Shown in pieces: positions 1 through 6,949 of a DNA stretch of 8,718 nucleotides (its first letter is position 1; the number at the start of each line of letters is the position of its first letter). The translations under genes and the position numbers were made by a program. Where the stretch lies: assembly GCA_030151505.1 (NCBI GenBank), contig JASLDQ010000093.1, positions 1 through 8,718 of the forward strand, read 5' to 3'. The notes under the pieces are model-generated. The model was given only the letters and a program-made list of their open reading frames with translations, had not been told where the DNA came from and did no database searches. This DNA comes from Chromobacteriaceae bacterium (lineage in GTDB: Bacteria > Pseudomonadota > Gammaproteobacteria > Burkholderiales > Aquaspirillaceae).

Positions 1-480
1 CTCATCGTCCAGCCGCCGGCCGTCGAACTGGCGGATCCAGGCGCTTTTGGCGCTGTCGATATAGTCGCCCAGCCCCGGCGTCTCCTTGTGGGCGACCACC
101 CGCACACCGCTGACGCTGCCGTCGCGCCGCACGCCGACCAGCAGCCTGATCTTGCCGGCATAACCGTTGGGAGCGGTCGCCTCGAACACCAGCGCCACGG
201 TCCGGCCGTCTTTTCTGGCCGGGTAGACGCGGCTGGGGTCGTCGTTGCCCAGATCCCGGGACTGCGCTGCCGTCAGCGTGATCGCATCGCGCGCCGGATT
301 GTTGTCGTAACTGCCGGCGGGCAGGGTCTGGCTCAGGATCGCCAGCCGGGCGTTTTCCTCGTTGGCTTCCACGATGCCGTGGGTCAGCGCGTAAACCGCC
401 GCCATCAGCGCGGTGGCGAGCAGCGCGAACACGAACAGCACGATGGCGCTGGTTCGCGCCTGCCGCAGGACCGGGTTCAT
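1..480 (-). CDS. rsxG: RsxG/RnfG, electron transport complex subunit G (partial, 3' end outside window)
   Basis: RsxG is the subunit of the Rsx/Rnf complex that carries a covalently bound FMN on the periplasmic side and passes electrons through the membrane complex. The frame is open from the ATG at 480 to the window edge and gives 160 residues without a stop, so the C-terminus is missing. A single membrane helix is visible at about residues 11-32, followed by a soluble domain with the conserved HKETPGLGD at 131-139. The S/T-G-A-T flavin attachment motif of this family lies further C-terminal, outside the window, so it cannot be checked. The start overlaps the rsxD stop as ATGA, and a good ribosome binding site, AGGAG (488-492), sits 7 nt upstream. 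Family assignment is supported by sequence and by position after rsxD. Confidence 0.93.
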   Translation of the reverse strand, partial: MNPVLRQARTSAIVLFVFALLATALMAAVYALTHGIVEANEENARLAILSQTLPAGSYDNNPARDAITLTAAQSRDLGNDDPSRVYPARKDGRTVALVFEATAPNGYAGKIRLLVGVRRDGSVSGVRVVAHKETPGLGDYIDSAKSAWIRQFDGRRLDDE

Positions 481-1496
481 GCCGCCGCTCCTTTGCCCTT
501 GCGGCCGAACACCGGTGGCTGGGTGTAGCGGTCGATGAAGGGCACGGCCACATTCATGATCAGCACCGCGAACGCCACCCCGTCGGGAAAGCCGCCAAAG
601 GTGCGGATCACCCACAGCAACAGGCCGACGCCGGCGCCGAAGATCAGCTTGCCGCGCGGCGTGGTCGAACCGCTGACCGGGTCGGTCACGATGAACCACG
701 CGCCCAGCATCGCCCCGCCAGCCAAGAGGTGCAGCGGCGGCGCGGCGTAGCGGGCCGGGTCGAACAGGTGGAACAGCGCGGCGAGCGCGGCCAGCGTCGT
801 CAGCATCGCGACCGGGGCGTGCCAACTGAAGATTTTTTGCCGCAGCAGGAACAGTCCGCCAGCCAGCCAGGCCAGCGCCACCCATTCGGCACCGATGCCT
901 GCGACGTAACCGAACACCGGGCTGGCCAGCGAATCGGTCAGGGCATGACCGGCACTGAGCTGGGTCTTGAGGTAGTCGAGCGGGGTGGCGGCGGCGATGG
1001 CATCGAGGCCGACGCTGTCGGGCAGCCGGCGGGTGAGGATGTAGGCGAACTGCTGCAGCGCGTCGAGCGGGGCATGCACCGCCGCCCACTGCGACATCTG
1101 TGCCGGAAAGGACACGATCATTACCGCGTAGCCGACCATGGCCGGGTTGAAGGGATTGTTGCCCAGCCCGCCGTACAGATGCTTGGCGACGACGATGGCG
1201 AAGAAGCTGGCGACCACCACCAGCCACCAGGGCCCTAGCGGCGGGAAAGACAGTGCAATCAGCAGGGCGGTGACCAGCGCCGAACCGTCGGTAAGGAAGG
1301 GCCTGAGCATCACGCCGCGCAACTTGAGCATGGCCGCTTCGAAACCGTAGCAGGCGGCGGTGGCGAGCGCGAGCTGCAGGAGAATGCCGGCGCCGAAAAA
1401 CCAGATATGGACGGCGATGCCGGGCAGCAGCGCGGCAACGACCTTGAGCATGACGACCGACACGCGGGCCGGTTTGGCGAGGTAGGGTGAGGACAT
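477..1496 (-). CDS. rsxD: RsxD/RnfD, electron transport complex membrane subunit D
   Basis: RsxD is a polytopic inner-membrane subunit of the Rsx/Rnf complex and a relative of NqrB. It normally carries a covalent FMN and takes part in ion-coupled electron transfer. The 339-residue product is close to the E. coli length of about 350. It shows many hydrophobic helices and family signatures: LYGGLGNNPFNPAM (108-120), LLAGGAMLGAWFIVTDP (257-273) and FGGFPDGVAFAVL (300-312). The expected FMN-bearing threonine is Thr171 in DAIAAATPLD. The residues before it are Ala-Ala-Ala rather than the Ser/Thr-Gly-Ala of the classical motif; from memory, E. coli has SQAT at this place. The start is 2 nt after the rsxC stop and the stop overlaps the rsxG start by 4 nt, which indicates coupled translation. 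No strong ribosome binding site is visible at its start. Confidence 0.95.
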   Translation of the reverse strand: MSSPYLAKPARVSVVMLKVVAALLPGIAVHIWFFGAGILLQLALATAACYGFEAAMLKLRGVMLRPFLTDGSALVTALLIALSFPPLGPWWLVVVASFFAIVVAKHLYGGLGNNPFNPAMVGYAVMIVSFPAQMSQWAAVHAPLDALQQFAYILTRRLPDSVGLDAIAAATPLDYLKTQLSAGHALTDSLASPVFGYVAGIGAEWVALAWLAGGLFLLRQKIFSWHAPVAMLTTLAALAALFHLFDPARYAAPPLHLLAGGAMLGAWFIVTDPVSGSTTPRGKLIFGAGVGLLLWVIRTFGGFPDGVAFAVLIMNVAVPFIDRYTQPPVFGRKGKGAAA

Positions 1497-1498
1497 GG

Positions 1499-3490
1499 TC
1501 AGTCGGGCTCGCTGTCGTGGGGCGCATCGGGTGGTGCGGGCCGGGCAGCGCGGCGGGCGGCAGCGCGTTCCATTGCCGCCTGGATCGCGGCCTTTTTGGC
1601 ATCGTCCATGGTTGGCTTGTCCGGCCCGGTGGCGGGTTCGTCGGTGGCCTCGGCGGACGCGCGTTCGGCCTTTCTGGCCGCCGCGCGCGCCATGGCCGCT
1701 TCGATGGCGGCGCGCTTGGCCTCGTCGAGGGCAGGCCGGGGCGGCTCGGCTTCCGCTTGGCCGGCGCGGGCGGTCTCGCGGGTGGACCGTTTCGCCGCGG
1801 CGCGCGCCATGGCCGCCTGGATGGCCGCCTGTTTGGCATCGTCCATCGGGGCGGCAGGCGGCGTTGCCGCCGCATCGGCGTTTTCCGCCGTGTCACGCTC
1901 GGCCTTTCTGGCCGCTGCCCGTGCCATGGCCGCTTCGATGGCCGCTTTCTTCGCGTCGTCGGCCGATGTGGCCGCCGGGGCGGCCTGGCGCTCGGCCGCG
2001 CGCGCCATCGCGGCCCGGATCGCATCGGCCTTGTCGCCGTCGGACGAGACCGGCGTCACCGCCGGGGCTGCGGCGGTCTGGAGACCGGCCCGCTCGGCCA
2101 GCCGGGCGGCCTTCTCGGCCTTGTCGCGCTCGATGCGGAATTCGCGGAATTCATGGCGGGTGCGGGCGAGTTCGGCGGCCTTCTTGTCACGCTCGGCCGC
2201 CCAGATTTCGTCCTTGGCGAAGCGGTAGTAGTCGACCAGCGGAATCTGGCTGGGGCAGACATAGCTGCAGGCGCCGCATTCGATGCAATCGAACAGGCCG
2301 GTTTCCTGCGCGCGGCCGAAATTCTTGGCCTTGGCGAACCAGTACAGGTCCATCGGTTGCAGCTCGGCCGGGCAGGCATCGGCGCAGTCGCCGCAGCGGA
2401 TGCAGGGCAGGGCCGGCGGGCGCGGCGGGAACAGCGCATCGTTTTTGGCGATCAGGCAGTTGCTGGCCTTGGTGATGCCGGCTTCCAGCGAGGGCAGTTC
2501 GAAGCCCATCATCGGCCCGCCCATGATGACGCCGCTGACCTTGGGGGCCGGTTCGGCCTGGCGGATCAGCCAGGCCGCCGGCGTGCCGATCAGCGCTTCG
2601 ACGTTGTGCGGCCGGCCGACCGCGCCGGTCAGCGTCAGCACGCGCGAGATGAGTGGCTCGCCCAGTTCCAGGGCGCGCCAGACGCTGTAGACGGTGGCGA
2701 CGTTGAAGCATTGCACGCCCAGGTCGGTCGAGCGCACGCCGGCGGGGACTTCCTTGCCGGTCAGCACCTTGATCAGCTGCTTGGCGCCGCCGCCCGGATA
2801 CACGGTGGGTACGGCGACGACGTCGATGGCCGTGCCGGCGCAGGCGGCGCGCATTGCGGCGATGGCCTCGGGCTTGTTGTCCTCGATGCCGACCAGCGTT
2901 TCCTGCGGCTGCATCAGCTCGGCCAGAATCCGGATGCCGTTGACGATGTCGGCCGCGCGTTCGCGCATCAGGCGGTCGTCGCAGGTGATGAAGGGTTCGC
3001 ACTCGGCGCCGTTGACGACCAGCGTGGCGAGGCCGGTCGCACCGATCTTGAGATTGGTCGGGAACGCCGCGCCGCCCAGCCCCACCACGCCCATGTCGCG
3101 CAGGTGGCGGCGCAGGCTGACGGTGTCGGCGGTGCGCCAGTCGAACGGCCTGCGCTCGGTCCAGCGGTCTTCGCCGTCGGGTTCGATGACGACGCTGGTT
3201 TCGGCCAGGCCGGATGGATGGGCGAAAACATGGGGTTCGATGGCCACGACAGTGCCGGAGGTCGGGGCGTGGACGGCGACCGACACGGTACCGTCGGCCT
3301 CGGCGAGGCGCTGGCCCTTGAGCACCCGCTCGCCGACCGCCACACAGGGCTTGGCCGGATTGCCGATGCTCTGGTTGAGCGGGACGTAGAGGCGCGGCGG
3401 CAGGCCGGCGGGACGGATCGCACTGCCGCTGGACTGCTGCTTGTTTTCCGGCGGATGGACGCCGCCGTGGAAGGTATGGAGAGTTCGCAT
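1499..3490 (-). CDS. rsxC: RsxC/RnfC, NADH/flavin-binding and iron-sulfur subunit with repeat tail
   Basis: RsxC is the peripheral cytoplasmic subunit that accepts electrons from NADH through FMN and [4Fe-4S] clusters; it resembles NuoF and NqrA. I place the start at 3490, giving [17 protein letters not shown] and 663 residues, because GGxHPPE near the N-terminus is conserved and this ATG overlaps the rsxB stop as TGATG. The frame is open further upstream but there it only shadows rsxB. Visible motifs are VHAPTSGTV (73-81), GLGGAAFPT (137-145), NGAECEPFIT (160-169) and YPGGGAKQL (231-239). Two 4Fe-4S motifs follow: C363, C366, C369, C373 and C402, C405, C408, C412. From about residue 425 the protein becomes a charged, helical Ala/Lys/Arg/Glu tail with five repeats (485-652). 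Similar tails of other lengths are known in gammaproteobacterial RsxC. A 2-nt gap separates it from rsxD. Confidence 0.95.
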   Translation of the reverse strand: MRTLHTFHGGVHPPENKQQSSGSAIRPAGLPPRLYVPLNQSIGNPAKPCVAVGERVLKGQRLAEADGTVSVAVHAPTSGTVVAIEPHVFAHPSGLAETSVVIEPDGEDRWTERRPFDWRTADTVSLRRHLRDMGVVGLGGAAFPTNLKIGATGLATLVVNGAECEPFITCDDRLMRERAADIVNGIRILAELMQPQETLVGIEDNKPEAIAAMRAACAGTAIDVVAVPTVYPGGGAKQLIKVLTGKEVPAGVRSTDLGVQCFNVATVYSVWRALELGEPLISRVLTLTGAVGRPHNVEALIGTPAAWLIRQAEPAPKVSGVIMGGPMMGFELPSLEAGITKASNCLIAKNDALFPPRPPALPCIRCGDCADACPAELQPMDLYWFAKAKNFGRAQETGLFDCIECGACSYVCPSQIPLVDYYRFAKDEIWAAERDKKAAELARTRHEFREFRIERDKAEKAARLAERAGLQTAAAPAVTPVSSDGDKADAIRAAMARAAERQAAPAATSADDAKKAAIEAAMARAAARKAERDTAENADAAATPPAAPMDDAKQAAIQAAMARAAAKRSTRETARAGQAEAEPPRPALDEAKRAAIEAAMARAAARKAERASAEATDEPATGPDKPTMDDAKKAAIQAAMERAAARRAARPAPPDAPHDSEPD
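1535..2038 (-). repeat. Five in-frame degenerate repeats encoding the RsxC Ala-rich tail
   Basis: Inside rsxC, five copies of a unit resembling DDAKKAAIEAAMARAAARKA are encoded. The isoleucine of each unit lies at residues 491, 518, 557, 596 and 636, giving spacings of 27, 39, 39 and 40 residues (about 117 bp for the last four). Pro/Ala/Glu/Thr-rich linkers separate the units. Units 2 and 4 share AAIEAAMARAAARKAER exactly; units 3 and 5 share MDDAK-AAIQAAM. The alternation suggests duplication of a two-unit block. The units look like amphipathic helices. Their role is not established; a coiled or scaffold-like contact surface is an inference. Confidence 0.9.
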
Positions 3491-4059
3491 CAGCTGTCGG
3501 GTGTCATCACTTTGAGGGCGAAGACCGGATAGTGCCGTTTCCAGTTCTTGACCGTGGTCGGCAGAGGACGCATCGAGATGCAGTCGACCGGGCAGGGCGC
3601 GACGCATAGCTCGCAGCCGGTGCATTCGCTGGCGATGATGGTGTGCATCTGCTTGGCCGAGCCGAGAATGGCATCGACCGGACAGGCCTGGATGCACAGC
3701 GTGCAGCCAATGCAGACCGCTTCGTCGATGAAGGCGACCGCGCGGGGTTTGGGCTGGGCCGCGCCCTCGTCGAAGGGCTTGAACTCGACCCCGAGCAGAT
3801 CGGCCAGTTTGCGGATGCCATCCTCGCCGCCCGGCGGACAGCGGTTGATGTCGGCGTCGCCGGCCGCGATGGCGGTGGCGTAGGGTTTGCAGCCGGGGTA
3901 GCCGCACTGGCCGCACTGGGTTTGCGGCAACACGGCGTCGATCTTGCCGACCAGCGGGTCCCCTTCGACCTTGAAGCGTACCGACGCGGCGCCCAGCACG
4001 GCGCCGAGTATCAGCGCCAGTCCGGCCATCACCGCAAGCGCGATGAAGAAGCCGCTCAT
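3490..4059 (-). CDS. rsxB: RsxB/RnfB, polyferredoxin subunit of the electron transport complex
   Basis: RsxB is the iron-sulfur subunit thought to exchange electrons with soluble ferredoxin or, in E. coli, to help keep SoxR reduced. The 189-residue product begins with a membrane anchor at about residues 4-26. A 4Fe-4S domain with C49, C52, C57 and C74 (CGQCGYPGC) follows. Two ferredoxin motifs come next: [14 protein letters not shown] and [14 protein letters not shown]. The length matches the family (about 190). The start at 4059 overlaps the rsxA stop as ATGA. A G-rich run (4069-4073) 9 nt upstream may serve as a weak ribosome binding site. The stop overlaps the rsxC start by one base. The frame is open upstream, but that part lies over rsxA and is not coding. 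Confidence 0.96.
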   Translation of the reverse strand: MSGFFIALAVMAGLALILGAVLGAASVRFKVEGDPLVGKIDAVLPQTQCGQCGYPGCKPYATAIAAGDADINRCPPGGEDGIRKLADLLGVEFKPFDEGAAQPKPRAVAFIDEAVCIGCTLCIQACPVDAILGSAKQMHTIIASECTGCELCVAPCPVDCISMRPLPTTVKNWKRHYPVFALKVMTPDS

Positions 4060-4637
4060 TTGACCAGACCCCCGAACCCCATGAAGGCAAGGCTCATCAG
4101 CCCGGCGGTGACGAAGGCGATGGCGCTGCCCCGGAACGGTTTGGGGATGTCGGCGCCTTCCAGCCGCTCGCGCATCGCCGCGAATAGGATGAGGATCAGG
4201 GAGAAGCCGACGGCGCTGCCAAAGCCGAATACCAGCGATTCGGCGAAGGTGTGGCCTTCCTGCACATTGAGCAGCGGCACGCCCAGCACCGCACAGTTGG
4301 TGGTGATCAGCGGCAGGTAGATGCCGAGCACCTGATACAGCACCGGGCTGGTCTTCTGGATCACCATTTCGGTGAACTGGACGATGGCGGCGATGACGAC
4401 GATGAAGGCCAGCGTGCGCAGGTATTCCACCCCGAACATCAGCAGGAGCTGGTTGAGCAGGTGGCTGGTGCCGGACGCCAGCGTCAGCACGAAGGTGGTG
4501 GCCGCGCCCATGCCGATGGCGGCTTCGAGCTTTCTGGATACGCCCATGAACGGGCACAGGCCGAGGATGCGCACCAGTACCACGTTGTTGACGAGTACCG
4601 TGCCGACCAGAATCAGCAGGTAGTGAGCGAAATCCAT
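4056..4637 (-). CDS. rsxA: RsxA/RnfA, electron transport complex membrane subunit A
   Basis: RsxA is an integral membrane subunit homologous to RsxE and NqrD/NqrE. With its partner it forms the membrane core that takes part in electron transfer and ion movement. The 193-residue product has about six hydrophobic helices and strongly conserved motifs: [12 protein letters not shown] (11-22), [13 protein letters not shown] (26-38), [16 protein letters not shown] and [15 protein letters not shown]. The cysteines in LCPF and TTNC match the positions that bind an intramembrane iron-sulfur cluster in related complexes. The ATG at 4637 is chosen because it aligns with the N-terminus of known RsxA proteins. 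It lacks a clear Shine-Dalgarno sequence; only a short GGA lies just upstream. It is the first gene of the operon, preceded by a promoter at about 4716-4744. Confidence 0.96.
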   Translation of the reverse strand: MDFAHYLLILVGTVLVNNVVLVRILGLCPFMGVSRKLEAAIGMGAATTFVLTLASGTSHLLNQLLLMFGVEYLRTLAFIVVIAAIVQFTEMVIQKTSPVLYQVLGIYLPLITTNCAVLGVPLLNVQEGHTFAESLVFGFGSAVGFSLILILFAAMRERLEGADIPKPFRGSAIAFVTAGLMSLAFMGFGGLVK

Positions 4638-4658
4638 ATATCCATTAATAAGGTAACG

Positions 4659-4677
4659 AGTCCGCCGAGGGCGGAGT
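4659..4677 (-). other. Small hairpin in the rsxA leader
   Basis: TCCGCC (4661-4666) and GGCGGA (4670-4675) can pair around a 3-nt loop. One mismatch further out, two more pairs are possible. It ends about 22 nt before the rsxA start codon and is not followed by a T-run in the direction of transcription, so it is not an intrinsic terminator. It may shape access to the weak rsxA ribosome binding site, but that is inference. Confidence 0.4.
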
Positions 4678-4715
4678 CAGGGGCGAAACCCGGGGTGGGG
4701 ATGCGAAACCGCGCG

Positions 4716-4744
4716 ATTATCCGCTGTGCCCCTGCGAGATTCAA
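4716..4744 (-). promoter_or_regulatory. Predicted sigma-70-type promoter for the rsxABCDG operon
   Basis: On the minus strand, TTGAAT (4744-4739) and GATAAT (4721-4716) are separated by exactly 17 bp, close to the TTGACA/TATAAT consensus. Transcription would start near 4709, giving a leader of about 70 nt before rsxA. It lies downstream of the acs terminator and upstream of rsxA, exactly where a separate promoter for the rsx operon is needed. I see no clear operator such as a SoxR- or Fur-type palindrome overlapping it. Confidence 0.65.
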
Positions 4745-4815
4745 CTTGCAGCCGCGAGGGCCGGTAGTTTCCAGTGTAGGTGGCTGCCAGAACCAGGGGT
4801 AATGGCTGGAGGCAT

Positions 4816-4844
4816 AAAAAAAACCGCGGCTTGCGCCGCGGTTT
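4816..4844 (-). terminator. Intrinsic terminator after acs
   Basis: On the minus strand a perfect 10-bp stem, AAACCGCGGC with GCCGCGGTTT, closes a 4-nt GCAA loop (stem 4821-4830 and 4835-4844). It runs straight into a stretch of eight T residues (4823-4816) that overlaps the last stem pairs. It begins 47 nt after the acs stop codon and should end the acs transcript, isolating it from the rsx operon. The loop is a GNRA-type tetraloop, which adds stability. In the plus direction there is no matching T-run. Confidence 0.93.
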
Positions 4845-4891
4845 CTCTCCCCCATGTTTTCCTTCTTATATTGTCTTGCCCGGCATCCTGA

Positions 4892-6859
4892 TTACAGCGC
4901 GGTGACTTGCAGCTGGTCCAGGATCTGCGGGTTTTCCAGCGTCGAGGTGTCCTGGGTGATTTCCTCGCCCTTGGCGATCGAGCGCAAGAGGCGGCGCATG
5001 ATCTTGCCCGAGCGGGTCTTGGGCAGGTTCTCGCCGAAGCGGATGTCGTCCGGCTGGGCGATCTTGCCGATTTCGTGGGAAACCCAGTTCTTCAGTTCGG
5101 CAGCGATCTTCTTGGCTTCTTCGCCTTCCGGACGGGCACCCTTGAGCACCACGAAGGCCACCACGGCTTCACCCTTCACGTCGTGCGGCTTGCCGACCAC
5201 GGCGGCTTCGGCCACCAGCGGGTTGGCCACCAGCGCCGATTCGATTTCCATCGTGCCCAGACGGTGGCCCGACACGTTCAGCACGTCGTCGATGCGGCCC
5301 ATGATCCAGAAGTAGCCGTTTTCGTCGCGGTTGGCCGAGTCGCCGGCGAGGTAGTACTGGCCGTTGAATTCTTCCGGGAAGTAGGTCTTCTTGAAGCGGT
5401 CCGGGTCGCCCCAGATGGTGCGAACGAGGCTCGGGAACGGCTTCTTGATGACGAGGAAGCCGCCGCGGCCCGGTTCGACCGGTGCGCCGGATTCGTCGAC
5501 GATGTCGGCCATGATGCCCGGCAGCGGCAGGGTGCACGAGCCCGGCTTGATGTCGACCGCGCCCGGCAGCGGGGCGATCATGGCCGAGCCGGTTTCGGTC
5601 TGCCACCAGGTGTCGACGATCGGGCAACGGCTGCCGCCGACCACTTCGTAGTACCACATCCAGGCTTCAGGGTTGATCGGCTCGCCCACGGTGCCCAGCA
5701 GGCGCAGGCTGGACAGGTCGAATTTCTTGGGCAGGTCGGCGCCGAGCTTGATCAGCGAGCGGATGGCGGTCGGGGCCGTGTAGAAGATCGACACCTTGTG
5801 TTTTTCGATCATGCTCCAGAAACGCGAGGCGTCCGGGTAGGTCGGGATGCCTTCGAACACGACCTGGGTGGCGCCGTTGGCCAGCGGGCCGTAGCAGATG
5901 TAGGTGTGGCCGGTGATCCAGCCCACGTCGGCGGTGCACCAGTAGATGTCGTCGGCCTTGTTGTCGAACACCCAGCGGAAGGAGTTGGCCGCGCCGAGCA
6001 GGTAGCCGCCGGTGCTGTGCTGGATGCCCTTGGGCTTGCCGGTGGAGCCGGAGGTGTAGAGCACGAAGAGCGGGTCTTCGGCGTTCATCCATTCCGGTTC
6101 GCAGTCGGTCGGCAGGCCGGCGACGAGGTCGTCCCACCAGATGTCGCGTTCGGCATGCCAGCCCGGCTGGGCATCGGTGCGGCGGGCGACGATCACGCTC
6201 TTGATGGTCGGGCAGTCGTTGGCTGCCAGGGCTTCGTCGACGGTGGCCTTCAGCGGCACGGTCTTGCCGCCGCGCACGCTTTCATTGGCGGTGATGATGG
6301 CGACGGCGCCGGCGTCCTGCACGCGATCCTTCAGCGCGCCGGCGGAGAAGCCGCCGAACACGACCGAGTGGATGGCGCCGATACGGGCGCAGGCCTGCAT
6401 CGCGACGATGGCGTCGACGATCATCGGCATGTAGATGATGACGCGGTCGCCCTTCTTGATGCCACGGCTCTTGAGGCCGTTGGCGAACTGGCAGACGCGT
6501 TCGTAAAGCTGGCGGTAGGTCACATTGGTGGACGTGCCGTCATCCAGTTCGAAGATGATGGCGGTCTTGTCGGCCTTGTCGGCCAGGTGACGGTCGAGGC
6601 AGTTGTAGGAGACATTCAGTTCGCCATCGTCGAACCACTTGAAGAACGGCGCATTGCTGTCGTCAAAGGTGCGGGTGAACGGTTTCTTCCAGGTGATCAG
6701 TTCACGCGCCAGGTCGCCCCAGAAGCCGGTGTAGTCGGCATTGGCCTGTTCGCACAGATTGTTGTAGGCCTCGATGCCGGAGACGGTGGCCTTCTGGCGG
6801 AATTCGGTGCTGGGCGCAAAGCTGCGGGTTTCTTTCAGAACGGATTCGATCGTGGACAT
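4892..6859 (-). CDS. acs: Acetyl-CoA synthetase (AMP-forming)
   Basis: This enzyme activates acetate with ATP to acetyl-AMP and then forms acetyl-CoA, the high-affinity route for acetate use in the cytoplasm. The 655-residue product has the usual length of about 650. It carries the adenylate-forming motifs in order: [11 protein letters not shown] (268-278), TWWQTETGS (417-425), [20 protein letters not shown] (503-522), [13 protein letters not shown] (524-536) and PKTRSGK with Lys619. Lys619 is the catalytic lysine that is reversibly acetylated in this family, so post-translational control is likely. The tryptophans of TWWQTE form the small acetate pocket and argue against a propionyl-CoA synthetase. 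I choose the ATG at 6859 because GGGAG lies 8 nt before it. It follows actP with a 90-bp gap and ends shortly before a strong terminator. Confidence 0.97.
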   Translation of the reverse strand: MSTIESVLKETRSFAPSTEFRQKATVSGIEAYNNLCEQANADYTGFWGDLARELITWKKPFTRTFDDSNAPFFKWFDDGELNVSYNCLDRHLADKADKTAIIFELDDGTSTNVTYRQLYERVCQFANGLKSRGIKKGDRVIIYMPMIVDAIVAMQACARIGAIHSVVFGGFSAGALKDRVQDAGAVAIITANESVRGGKTVPLKATVDEALAANDCPTIKSVIVARRTDAQPGWHAERDIWWDDLVAGLPTDCEPEWMNAEDPLFVLYTSGSTGKPKGIQHSTGGYLLGAANSFRWVFDNKADDIYWCTADVGWITGHTYICYGPLANGATQVVFEGIPTYPDASRFWSMIEKHKVSIFYTAPTAIRSLIKLGADLPKKFDLSSLRLLGTVGEPINPEAWMWYYEVVGGSRCPIVDTWWQTETGSAMIAPLPGAVDIKPGSCTLPLPGIMADIVDESGAPVEPGRGGFLVIKKPFPSLVRTIWGDPDRFKKTYFPEEFNGQYYLAGDSANRDENGYFWIMGRIDDVLNVSGHRLGTMEIESALVANPLVAEAAVVGKPHDVKGEAVVAFVVLKGARPEGEEAKKIAAELKNWVSHEIGKIAQPDDIRFGENLPKTRSGKIMRRLLRSIAKGEEITQDTSTLENPQILDQLQVTAL

Positions 6860-6867
6860 CAGAATAA

Positions 6868-6872
6868 CTCCC
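6868..6872 (-). promoter_or_regulatory. Ribosome binding site that decides the acs start
   Basis: GGGAG lies 8 nt upstream of the ATG at 6859. A second in-frame ATG at 6874 would add MGVIL, but it overlaps this site and has no ribosome binding sequence of its own. The downstream start also matches the usual MS-IESVL-type N-terminus of related Acs proteins. Confidence 0.7.
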
Positions 6873-6905
6873 ATTGACTCAAAAATACTGACCGCTGGCA
6901 GGGGC

Positions 6906-6938
6906 GACAGGGGACCTGTCTGCCGCCTGCCGGCGGCA
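6906..6938 (-). other. Two adjacent hairpins in the actP-acs gap
   Basis: Two inverted repeats lie directly next to each other. The first on the transcript is TGCCGCC/GGCGGCA with a 4-nt loop (6921-6938). The second is GACAGG/CCTGTC with a 3-nt loop (6906-6920). Neither is followed at once by a T-run, so they do not look like a standard terminator; a run of five T appears about 20 nt later. They could stabilise the 3' end of an actP message, slow polymerase or be a processing site. None of these is shown by sequence alone. The gap (6860-6949) contains no convincing sigma-70 promoter. Confidence 0.55.
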
Positions 6939-6949
6939 ACTTGCTGCAA

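Noticed and set aside
1535..2038. Periodic repeats as a possible CRISPR array or satellite
   Set aside because: The repeats stay in the RsxC reading frame, have degenerate units and conserved protein-level pattern, and lack identical direct repeats with unique spacers.
2187..3002. Minus-strand open frame in another frame within rsxC
   Set aside because: The product is Arg-rich and lacks motifs, while the overlapping frame encodes conserved RsxC cysteine and glycine motifs.
1487..3532. Long plus-strand open frame (681 codons) opposite rsxC
   Set aside because: It is fully antisense to a well-recognised gene, its translation is Gly/Arg-rich with no family motif, and long antisense frames are expected in GC-rich coding DNA.
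4638..4815. Possible riboswitch or small RNA in the acs-rsxA gap
   Set aside because: Only one small hairpin and a promoter are visible. I could not match the region to any known riboswitch class, and the leader is only about 70 nt.
4907..6877. Long plus-strand open frame (656 codons) opposite acs
   Set aside because: It mirrors the acs coding frame and gives a low-complexity His/Asp/Gly/Val-rich product without recognisable domains. It is a codon-bias artefact.
6906..6938. Hairpins as an intrinsic terminator of actP
   Set aside because: No T-run follows either stem directly on the minus strand, so the terminator definition is not met.
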